From: ZCTH02-B3 sp036563895
GTDB taxonomy: Bacteria > Bacillota > Bacilli > Paenibacillales > Paenibacillaceae
Assembly (NCBI GenBank): GCA_036563895.1
Contig: DATCLN010000142.1
Location: forward strand, 1-5,377
DNA: 5,377 bases
Direction: 5' to 3'
The position numbers were made by a program, and so were the translations under genes. Of the stretch, positions 1 through 4,952 are shown piece by piece (position 1 is the stretch's first letter; every line of letters begins with the position of its first letter). The notes beneath the pieces were generated by a model. That model did no database searches, was not told the origin of the DNA, and saw only the letters and a list, made by a program, of their open reading frames with translations.

Positions 1-427
1 GCAGAAAAAGGATCAGGTGATCGGAAACCGCCTGAACGACCTCACGGAAACCCTGGCCAAGGAATCCCGGGTTCTGAAGCAGCTGACGGAAGCGGATAAG
101 GCAAGGGTCCGGGCGGTTTTGGCATTCCAGCGCAGCCTGGGGCTGAAGGAAGATCCGGAAGCGAAACTCCATGATCTTGCGAATCTCATCCTCAACCGGA
201 CGGAGAAAAGCGAGACGCTCCAGCTGCTGGAAGACATCGGACAGGCCGCCGCGGAGCTTAAAGAGCTGAACGAACGCAACCAGGCGCTTGTGCGTCAGGC
301 GCTGGAGATGGTGGAATTTACGCTGGATCTGCTGGCCGGGCCTCCACTGGAGGAGCCCGTCTATCAGGCTCCCACCCGGAAGCCGGCGGAGCCGAAGCGG
401 GTCAGCCGGTTTGACGCCAAGGCGTGA
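1..427 (+). CDS. flgN: FlgN, export chaperone for hook-filament junction proteins (5' truncated)
   Basis: FlgN is a small cytoplasmic helical chaperone that holds FlgK and FlgL before type III flagellar export. The reading frame is open to the window's left edge (codons start at base 2), and 141 residues are visible. A GTG at 17 is in frame, but the residues before it (QKKDQ) continue the helical pattern and no Shine-Dalgarno precedes that GTG. The true start is therefore taken to lie upstream, with perhaps 20-25 residues missing compared with the roughly 160-residue B. subtilis protein. Visible support is the charged all-helical composition, the Lys/Glu/Leu-rich heptad-like body, the segment ELNERNQALVRQALEMVEF and the terminal RFDAKA, which resembles the LFDSKA end of B. 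subtilis FlgN as I recall it. The neighbouring genes flgK and flgL encode its clients. Confidence is high for family, low for the start. Confidence 0.88.
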   Translation, partial: QKKDQVIGNRLNDLTETLAKESRVLKQLTEADKARVRAVLAFQRSLGLKEDPEAKLHDLANLILNRTEKSETLQLLEDIGQAAAELKELNERNQALVRQALEMVEFTLDLLAGPPLEEPVYQAPTRKPAEPKRVSRFDAKA

Positions 428-452
428 AGCGTGCGGTGGATGCAGGGACGGA

Positions 453-557
453 AGCGAAGGGCGGCGAAGCCGCTAAAAAGCGGACGGCGGAGGCCGAAGC
501 CGTAAGCGGCCGGCGGCGATGCCGTCGCAGAAGCGGATGACGGATGCCGGAATTGGA
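453..557. repeat. Degenerate tandem repeat, about 26-base unit, four copies
   Basis: Four units begin at 453, 479, 505 and 532 (steps of 26, 26 and 27). Their first 12 bases read AGCGAAGGGCGG, AGCGGACGGCGG, AGCGGCCGGCGG and AGCGGATGACGG. Units 1 and 3 also share a CGAAGCCG/CGATGCCG block at positions 13-20, with 16 of 20 bases matching over positions 1-20. The array fills most of the flgN-flgK spacer. The period is not a multiple of three, which argues against a translated repeat. It may be old decayed duplication or chance similarity in GC-rich low-complexity DNA. Confidence 0.4.
474..500 (+). promoter_or_regulatory. Possible sigma-D (sigma-28 type) flagellar promoter upstream of flgK
   Basis: TAAA at 474-477 is followed, after exactly 15 bases, by GCCGAAGC at 493-500. 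The known sigma-D consensus is TAAA-N15-GCCGATAT, so the -35 core and the first five bases of the -10 match at the expected spacing, while the last three -10 bases do not. It lies about 90 bases ahead of flgK, and in enteric bacteria flgKL is known to have its own sigma-28 promoter. TAAA is rare in this GC-rich spacer, but GCCGA is common, so a chance match is quite possible. Confidence 0.28.
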
Positions 558-564
558 ACCGGAG

Positions 565-578
565 CCGGCGCGCGCCGG
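565..578. repeat. Perfect 14-base GC palindrome before the flgK ribosome binding site
   Basis: CCGGCGCGCGCCGG is a perfect palindrome that ends directly at the flgK Shine-Dalgarno sequence (GAGGAGG, 579-585). In RNA it could form a short CCGGC/GCCGG stem. It has no run of T after it, so it is not an intrinsic terminator. Confidence 0.5.
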
Positions 579-592
579 GAGGAGGAATGACG

Positions 593-2170
593 ATGCGGTC
601 AACCTTTCACGGTTTGGAAACCAGCAAACGGGCGCTCCTGACCACCATGGTCGCGATGCAGACGGTGGGGCACAACATCGCCAACGTCTCCACCGAGGGA
701 TATTCGCGGCAGCGCGTGAATCTGACGGAATCCCGCCCAATCGAGGCGCCGGGGTTCCAGCGCAGCGCGCAGCGGGGCATGCTCGGCACCGGCGTGGAGT
801 ATGAAAGCATCACACGGGTGCGCGACAGCTATCTGGACCTGCAATACCGCAGGGAGAACGCCCTGCTGAACAGCTGGGATGTGCGCAATACCGTGCTGTC
901 TTCCATCGAGGCCATCATCAACGAGCCTTCCGAAACGGGCCTTCGCGCGGTGCTTGACAAATTCTGGAACTCATGGGAAGTGCTCAACCGCGACCCCATG
1001 CTGCTCAGCGCCCGCGTCGACGTGGTCGGGGCGGCGGTCAACCTGGCCGATACGCTGAACCACATCGGGTCCGCGCTGAGCAATCTGGAGAAAGACCTGA
1101 GCGGCGATGTCGACAAGGCGGTGCTGGAAGCCAACGACCTTATCCAGAACATCGCGGGGCTCACCGACATCATCCGCCGCACGGAAGCGCTGGGGGACAA
1201 CGCCAACGACTACCGCGACCAGCGCGACCTGATGATCGACAAGCTTTCGAACCTGATCGATGTGCAGGTGACCGAGACACCCGACGGCAACTTCACCATC
1301 GTCGCGGGTGGCGTCACCGTTGTGAACAACACCCAGTTCACCCTGCTGACCGCGGAAGTCGCAGAGACGGCCACGGGAGGCAAGCTGCACGGCATCACGC
1401 AGGCGCTGGTCGACATCCAGCGGACGCGCGACCAGCTGAACGCGATGGTCGACACGATGATGCGGGGCACCATCCGGGTCCGTCTGGAAAACGGATATGT
1501 GACCAGCCGGGACATGACCGCCCTGAACGACGTCACGCTGGAAGACGGGACGGTCATCACGGCGGGCAATACGATTCCGGCGGGGTCGCGCATCGTGTCG
1601 CCGGTCGAATTCGAGGTGGAAGGCTTCAACGGCCTGCACCGGCTCGGCTACAGCCTGTCGGATCCGGCCACGTCCGATATTCCGTTCTTTGTGACCAGCG
1701 ACGGAAGCGCCGCGTTCACCCTTGACAACATCCGGGTGAACAGCGTGATCCGGAACGACACCAACATGATCGCGGCGTCCGGCAAATACGAGACTGTAAA
1801 CGGCGTGAACGTCACCATCAAGGGCAACAGCGACATCGCGCACGCGCTGGCTGCGCTGCGCGACGCCAGGTTCCAGTTTCCGTCCGGCATGACGTCGCTG
1901 AGCAGCGGCACCATCGACGACTACTTCCGGGCGGCGGTCAGCGACGTGGGCACCCGGGCGGCCAACGCCGAGCGCAACCATCTCAACCAGGAAGATCTGG
2001 TCCATGCCGTCCAGTTGCGGAGGCAATCGGTAAGCGGCGTATCCCTTGACGAGGAAATGGTCGAACTGATCAAGTTCCAGCACGCCTACAACGCCGCGGC
2101 CCGCAACATGACCGTGGTGGACGAGGTGCTCGACCGCATCATCAACCACATGGGAATTGTCGGCCGGTGA
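593..2170 (+). CDS. flgK: FlgK, flagellar hook-associated protein 1
   Basis: FlgK is the first of the two junction proteins joining the hook to the filament. It is exported through the flagellar type III apparatus and acts outside the cell. The 525-residue product begins MRSTFHGLETSKRAL and carries the rod/hook family N-terminal motif NIANVSTEGYSRQR at residues 28-41. An FWNSWE segment, typical of FlgK, lies near residue 125. The C-terminal rod/hook domain SLDEEMVELIKFQHAYNAAA runs from about residue 484 and ends in VVDEVLDRIINHMGIVGR. There is no cysteine, as usual for axial flagellar proteins. The ATG at 593 is chosen over the in-frame ATG at 587 because AGGAGG (580-585) sits 7 bases before 593 but only 1 before 587. 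The central domain, around residues 290-420, is the variable outward-facing part. FlgN upstream and FlgL downstream fit. Confidence 0.96.
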   Translation: MRSTFHGLETSKRALLTTMVAMQTVGHNIANVSTEGYSRQRVNLTESRPIEAPGFQRSAQRGMLGTGVEYESITRVRDSYLDLQYRRENALLNSWDVRNTVLSSIEAIINEPSETGLRAVLDKFWNSWEVLNRDPMLLSARVDVVGAAVNLADTLNHIGSALSNLEKDLSGDVDKAVLEANDLIQNIAGLTDIIRRTEALGDNANDYRDQRDLMIDKLSNLIDVQVTETPDGNFTIVAGGVTVVNNTQFTLLTAEVAETATGGKLHGITQALVDIQRTRDQLNAMVDTMMRGTIRVRLENGYVTSRDMTALNDVTLEDGTVITAGNTIPAGSRIVSPVEFEVEGFNGLHRLGYSLSDPATSDIPFFVTSDGSAAFTLDNIRVNSVIRNDTNMIAASGKYETVNGVNVTIKGNSDIAHALAALRDARFQFPSGMTSLSSGTIDDYFRAAVSDVGTRAANAERNHLNQEDLVHAVQLRRQSVSGVSLDEEMVELIKFQHAYNAAARNMTVVDEVLDRIINHMGIVGR

Positions 2171-2239
2171 GGTGTCGGGGCGCCCGGGATGAAGCCGGCC
2201 GGCGGAAAATGCGGGGACCGGCGAATGCGCGGGAAGGCG

Positions 2240-2274
2240 GCGCCGGGCCGGGAAGCCGGCCGGTACCGCGGCGC
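2240..2274 (+). other. GC-rich stem-loop in the flgK-flgL spacer
   Basis: GGCCGG (2246-2251) and CCGGCC (2256-2261) form a 6-bp all-GC hairpin around a GAAG loop. An outer stem of GCGCCG (2240-2245) with CGGCGC (2269-2274) could enclose it, leaving a 7-base bulge that contains GGTACC. The structure ends 6 bases before the flgL Shine-Dalgarno. No T-run follows, so it is not a terminator; an mRNA-stabilising or translation-affecting element is inference. Confidence 0.4.
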
Positions 2275-2297
2275 GGCAAAAGGGAGGATGCGAACCA

Positions 2298-3188
2298 ATG
2301 CGCGTGACGGGCATGATGCAGAACCTGCAGCTGCTTAACAATTTGCGGCAGACCAATGCGAATATTCTGAAATGGCAGGACAAACTCGCCACCGGACGGA
2401 AAATCCAGCGTCCCGCCGACGATCCGGTCGGCGTCAACTACCTGATGCGCTACGAGACAGAGCTGGGCCGCAGCGACGTGTTTCTGGAAAACGTTCGCAC
2501 GGGGCTGGGGATGCTCCGCGCGATGGATTCCCTTATGCAGCAGGCCAGTGACGTGCTGAAGCGGGTCAAGGTGCTGGTCCAGCAGGCCGCCAATGGCACC
2601 CTCACGGCGGAAGATCGCCAGACCATCGCGGCCGAAGTTCGGCAGCTGCGCGAGCAAATGGTTGTGATCGGCAACAGCAGCTTCAACGGCAAGTACCTGT
2701 TCAACGGCCAGAAGACGGACCAGGCGCCGTACACGATCGCCAACGCCGCCAACGAAGCCACGGATGACGGCGTGTACTACCTGAACGTCAGCCCGTCCAT
2801 CCAGGTTCCGGTCAGCCTGCAGGGAGAGCAGATTTTCGGCCAGGCCGGCGATCCGGAAAACACGTTCAAGATTCTGGACGACATCATCAATCATTTGATG
2901 AACAATGATGCAAACGGTCTCCGTGCCGCCCTGGACCGCATGGTCATCGCGGAGGAAAGGATTTACGCCGCATGGGCGGAAATCGGCGCCAGAACCAACC
3001 GGTTCGAACTGCTGGAGAACCGGATTCTGGATGAACAGGTGTCGCTCCAACGGCTGAAGAGCGAAACCGGGGACGTCGACATGGCGGACGCGATCATCCG
3101 GCTCAAGCTGCATGAGAATACGCTGCAGGCCGCATTGGCCACCGGTGCAAGGATCATGCAGGTTTCACTGGTTGATTTCCTGAAGTGA
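2298..3188 (+). CDS. flgL: FlgL, flagellar hook-associated protein 3
   Basis: FlgL is the second hook-filament junction protein, exported with help from FlgN and placed between FlgK and the flagellin filament. At 296 residues it matches the usual Bacillota length. It starts MRVTGMMQNLQLLNNLRQ and has the flagellin-like N-terminal signature QDKLATGRKIQRPADDPVG at residues 27-45. The typical SSFNGKYLFNGQKT turn lies near residue 130, and the protein ends in a helical C-terminus LHENTLQAALATGARIMQVS followed by LVDFLK. There is no cysteine. The ATG start is preceded by AGGGAGG (2281-2287) at a spacing of 10 bases; a nearby ATG at 2288 is out of frame. A 127-base GC-rich spacer separates it from flgK, while the yviE-like gene follows after 19 bases, so co-transcription is likely. 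Confidence 0.96.
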   Translation: MRVTGMMQNLQLLNNLRQTNANILKWQDKLATGRKIQRPADDPVGVNYLMRYETELGRSDVFLENVRTGLGMLRAMDSLMQQASDVLKRVKVLVQQAANGTLTAEDRQTIAAEVRQLREQMVVIGNSSFNGKYLFNGQKTDQAPYTIANAANEATDDGVYYLNVSPSIQVPVSLQGEQIFGQAGDPENTFKILDDIINHLMNNDANGLRAALDRMVIAEERIYAAWAEIGARTNRFELLENRILDEQVSLQRLKSETGDVDMADAIIRLKLHENTLQAALATGARIMQVSLVDFLK

Positions 3189-3207
3189 TAAGGATGTGAC
3201 CTGACCT

Positions 3208-3687
3208 ATGCGCGTCGAATCGGCCTCCCCGGCCTTTCAACCGGGGTGGTGGCGCAAAATCCAGCCGGTTCGCACCGTTGTTCCGCCCGCCGAGGTGGAT
3301 GCCCGGCACATTCCGCCGGAAATCGAAATTCGCAACCGTCCTGCCGAGATCGAGGCCGACTGGACCCAGGTCTGGGAAGACCTCGGCGTGAGACGGCACT
3401 ACACGCTGCTCAAAGAGCTTACCGACAAGGCGCAACGCGAGCTGGCCGAGGAAATCGTGGTCAAGGTACGTCAGGGCGACGAGAAGGCCGACCTGCGCAA
3501 CCGCGAACCGAACATTTTCGGCAGGCACGCTTTTGAAAACTATATGCGCAGAAGCAAGGCGGAAGTGGTGCTGGATGCGGTTCCCCGTTTCGGGGTGAAG
3601 TTCGACGTGCGCGTCCATCCTCCGGAAATCGAAGTGCGCACGCCCGGAGCGAACAGGTTTGCGAACGAAACGGGGCAACGGAGGTGA
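3208..3687 (+). CDS. yviE: YviE-like protein (DUF6470 type), flagellar operon gene of unknown function
   Basis: This 159-residue protein occupies the slot of yviE between flgL and fliW in B. subtilis. Assignment rests on position plus the family's look: short repeated Pro-x-Glu-Ile motifs. PPEIEIR is at residues 36-42, PAEIEAD at 45-51 and PPEIEVR at 138-144, with a weaker PPAEVDA at 26-32. A charged helical middle (LLKELTDKAQRELAEEIVVK) and NIFGRHAFENYMRRSKAEVV lie between them. No signal peptide, membrane segment or catalytic motif is seen, and no cysteine. It is somewhat shorter than B. subtilis YviE (about 190 residues). The start is the only plausible ATG, but its Shine-Dalgarno (AAGGA, 3190-3194) is 13 bases away, longer than ideal. 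The molecular role is not known; its place next to fliW-csrA suggests a link to flagellar assembly or export, which is inference. Confidence 0.7.
   Translation: MRVESASPAFQPGWWRKIQPVRTVVPPAEVDARHIPPEIEIRNRPAEIEADWTQVWEDLGVRRHYTLLKELTDKAQRELAEEIVVKVRQGDEKADLRNREPNIFGRHAFENYMRRSKAEVVLDAVPRFGVKFDVRVHPPEIEVRTPGANRFANETGQRR
3680..3687 (+). promoter_or_regulatory. Ribosome binding site for fliW, start ambiguous
   Basis: GGAGGTGA is a near-perfect match to the 16S anti-Shine-Dalgarno sequence and includes the stop codon of the preceding gene. It sits 10 bases before GTG 3698 and 22 bases before ATG 3710, both in the fliW frame. It also abuts an out-of-frame ATG at 3688, which is too close to be used well. 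The spacing favours GTG 3698. Confidence 0.7.
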
Positions 3688-3697
3688 ATGACGCGCC

Positions 3698-4150
3698 GTG
3701 GGCGAACGGATGACTCTGATCCGCAGCGACCGCTACGGGGATCTGCATGTGGCGGAAGAACAGATTTACCGCTTCGAAAAAGGCATCGTCGGCTGGCAGG
3801 ACATCAAGCAATACGCCCTGATCGGAGTGGAAGATACGCCGTTTTTCATTCTGCACGCGGTGGACGAGCAGCTCAGCTTCATTCTGATTCCGGCGGAGAA
3901 GGTGGTACTGGATTACGGCTTCGAAATCGACGACGAAACCGTTGAACTTTTGGACGCCAAAAAGCCGGAAGACGTTGTGATCTTTCTCATCGTCAACATC
4001 ATCGACGATGCGTTTTACGTGAATCTGAAAGCGCCGGTCCTGCTCGTTCCCCGTTCGAGGGCGGGCTGCCAGTATGTCATCCATGACCGGGACTATCCGC
4101 TCAGGTTTCCCCTGCGTCGCAGGGAGGAGGCCGGCAATGCTGGTCCTTAG
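3698..4150 (+). CDS. fliW: FliW, flagellar assembly factor and CsrA antagonist
   Basis: FliW is a small cytoplasmic beta-rich protein that, in B. subtilis, binds either flagellin (Hag) or CsrA. When flagellin is exported, freed FliW sequesters CsrA and lifts repression of hag translation. The 150-residue product has the family pattern: an N-terminal strand TLIRSDRYGDLHVAEEQIYR followed by FEKGIVGW, then YALIGVEDTPFFILHAVDEQ, a FILIPAEKV strand, the Asp-Tyr-Gly-Phe-Glu segment, and EDVVIFLIVNI leading to NLKAPVLLVPRSRAGCQYVI. GTG 3698 is chosen from Shine-Dalgarno spacing. ATG 3710 (MTLIRSDRYG) lines up better with the N-terminus of B. subtilis FliW as I remember it, so the protein may be 146 residues. 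Its 3' end overlaps csrA by 14 bases, which fits translational coupling of the two partners. Ten bases separate it from the upstream gene. Confidence 0.93.
   Translation: MGERMTLIRSDRYGDLHVAEEQIYRFEKGIVGWQDIKQYALIGVEDTPFFILHAVDEQLSFILIPAEKVVLDYGFEIDDETVELLDAKKPEDVVIFLIVNIIDDAFYVNLKAPVLLVPRSRAGCQYVIHDRDYPLRFPLRRREEAGNAGP
4110..4130 (+). promoter_or_regulatory. Stem-loop abutting the csrA ribosome binding site; possible CsrA site
   Basis: CCCTGCG (4110-4116) and CGCAGGG (4118-4124) are perfect inverted copies with one base between, giving a likely 6-bp stem and GTC loop. The 3' arm runs straight into the csrA Shine-Dalgarno AGGAGG (4125-4130). AGGGA (4121-4125) fits the ANGGA core bound by CsrA proteins, and a second GGA follows at 4126-4128. 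Structure near a start plus GGA motifs suggests autoregulation, but any good Shine-Dalgarno contains GGA, so this is inference. Confidence 0.35.
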
Positions 4151-4409
4151 GCGGAAGATCGGGGAAACGGTCATGTTGGGCGACAACATCGAGGTGCACG
4201 TGCTGGCGGTGGAAGGCGACACGGTGAAACTCGGCTTCGTGGCTCCGCGCAGCGTCCAGATCCTGCGCAAGGAAGTCTACGACGCGCTGATGCAGGAAAA
4301 CCGGCAGGCGGGAATCGACGCGGCAAGCGAAGGAAAGCCCGTGCTGGACCTGCTCAAAACCTATCGCAACGTGAAGTCCGATGTGACATCCGAAGAGGGT
4401 TCATCGTGA
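4137..4409 (+). CDS. csrA: CsrA, RNA-binding translational regulator with a long C-terminal tail
   Basis: CsrA is a dimeric RNA-binding protein that blocks translation by covering GGA motifs near ribosome binding sites; in B. subtilis its main target is the flagellin mRNA and FliW inhibits it. The ATG start at 4137 is fixed by AGGAGG (4125-4130) at 6 bases and by the family start MLVL; in-frame codons upstream of it belong to overlap with fliW. The core is present: MLVLRRKIGETVMLGDNIEV, then HVLAVEGDTVKLGFVAP and RKEVY. The RNA-contacting Leu4, Arg6 and Arg44 of E. coli CsrA are kept, but residue 5 is Arg instead of the usual Ser/Thr and residue 43 is Leu, where His is common. The protein has 90 residues against 61 in E. 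coli and 74 in B. subtilis; the extra length is a C-terminal tail ending SDVTSEEGSS. FliW is known to bind the C-terminal extension of CsrA in Bacillota, so the tail is consistent with the upstream partner. Confidence 0.96.
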   Translation: MLVLRRKIGETVMLGDNIEVHVLAVEGDTVKLGFVAPRSVQILRKEVYDALMQENRQAGIDAASEGKPVLDLLKTYRNVKSDVTSEEGSS

Positions 4410-4462
4410 ATAAATCCGTGAAGTTTCTTTTGGTAGCAAAGGAAAGGAGAGATGCAACGTGA
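4406..4462 (+). CDS. Possible 18-residue leader or coupling peptide between csrA and flaG
   Basis: A GTG-started frame encodes MNKSVKFLLVAKERRDAT. Its GTGA start overlaps the csrA stop by 4 bases, and its TGA stop overlaps the flaG GTG start by 4 bases, so it bridges the gap exactly. GAGGG (4395-4399) could serve as Shine-Dalgarno at 6 bases. The peptide has a basic start and a short hydrophobic run but matches nothing I recognise. The frame is short enough to arise by chance, and flaG has its own ribosome binding site inside it. Function, if any, would be to keep ribosomes moving from csrA to flaG. Confidence 0.2.
   Translation: MNKSVKFLLVAKERRDAT
4439..4449 (+). promoter_or_regulatory. flaG ribosome binding site with tandem AAGGA motifs
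   Basis: Two AAGGA motifs (4439-4443 and 4444-4448) lie back to back. The second forms the Shine-Dalgarno AAGGAG, 9 bases before the GTG at 4459. Both fit the ANGGA core of CsrA sites, and the position is directly downstream of csrA. Their use as a CsrA target is inference. Confidence 0.45.
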
Positions 4463-4872
4463 ACGTGACTGCGGTCAGCAAGCATGATCCGGTCATGACG
4501 GGGTTCTCCATGCCCGCCGTTTCGGCCCCGTCGAAACCTGGCGCATCTTCCCCGGAAAAACCTCCGTTGCAAAAGGCGGCGGAACAGCAGAGAAAAACGG
4601 CTGTTCTGAAACAGCCGAAGTTCGACATCATGGCGCTCAGTGAAGACGAGCGCAAGAAGCTGGAAGAAGAGCTGAAGAAACTGAACGATTCCATTGCCGG
4701 TTACAACAAGATGCTGCGTTTCCGGTACAACGAAGAAGCGGAACAGACCTATGTGGAAGTCATCGACACGGAGACGCAGGAAGTGGTCGCCAGCCTGCCG
4801 CCGGAGTTTCTGATCGATCTGTCGATCAAGATGAAAGAGCTGATCGGCCTGTTCATCGACAAAAAAGTCTGA
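4459..4872 (+). CDS. flaG: FlaG family flagellar protein (YvyC-like)
   Basis: FlaG proteins are encoded next to fliD and influence filament length or assembly in several bacteria; the mechanism is unsettled. The 137-residue product has two parts. Residues 1-45 are a low-complexity Pro/Ala/Ser/Lys segment (for example PAVSAPSKPGASSPEKPPLQ), and the rest is the FlaG domain. That domain begins with a charged helix (EDERKKLEEELKKLNDSIAG), then has LRFRYNEEAEQTYVEVIDTE, the hallmark VVASLPPEF, and the final helix MKELIGLFIDKKV, which closely parallels the end of B. subtilis YvyC. GTG 4459 is used because AAGGAG lies 9 bases upstream; no ATG start exists in this frame nearby. The protein is longer than B. 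subtilis YvyC (about 109 residues), mostly through its N-terminal linker. In B. subtilis hag stands between csrA and this gene; here it does not. Confidence 0.92.
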   Translation: MNVTAVSKHDPVMTGFSMPAVSAPSKPGASSPEKPPLQKAAEQQRKTAVLKQPKFDIMALSEDERKKLEEELKKLNDSIAGYNKMLRFRYNEEAEQTYVEVIDTETQEVVASLPPEFLIDLSIKMKELIGLFIDKKV

Positions 4873-4952
4873 GCGTGTTTTGCGGGAAAAGCGGGACCTC
4901 CGATTTGCTCAAAACGTTCGGCGGATATTGAAACCCAAAGGGGCTGAAGCAC

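Noticed and set aside
424..540. A 38-residue GTG-started frame overlapping the flgN stop by 4 bases.
   Set aside because: It lies over the 26-base repeat array, whose period is not a multiple of three, has no convincing Shine-Dalgarno and ends in a run of Arg typical of noncoding GC-rich DNA.
971..2437. A long open frame (488 codons) on the minus strand opposite flgK.
   Set aside because: GC-rich codon use in flgK leaves few stops on the opposite strand. The translation is rich in Arg, Val, His and Asp without any family resemblance, and flgK on the + strand is certain.
2142..3113. A 323-codon open frame on the minus strand opposite flgL.
   Set aside because: It is a shadow of flgL for the same reason; no ribosome binding site or recognisable domain.
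3583..3595. CCCCG-TTT-CGGGG inverted repeat inside the yviE-like gene.
   Set aside because: It lies within codons for Pro-Arg-Phe-Gly, is short and has no T-run after it; it is not a terminator.
4074..4136. An upstream in-frame ATG that would extend CsrA by 21 residues.
   Set aside because: CsrA proteins begin with MLVL/MLIL, and a strong AGGAGG is placed 6 bases before ATG 4137; the extension is only overlap with fliW.
4871..4920. Loose inverted repeat GTTTTG/CAAAAC after flaG, considered as a terminator.
   Set aside because: Only six firm pairs across a loop of nearly 30 bases, with no downstream T-run.
4921..4928. GCGGATAT before fliD, 7 of 8 bases matching the sigma-D -10 element.
   Set aside because: No TAAA-like -35 lies 14-16 bases upstream (the bases there read CGATTT), so a promoter is not supported.
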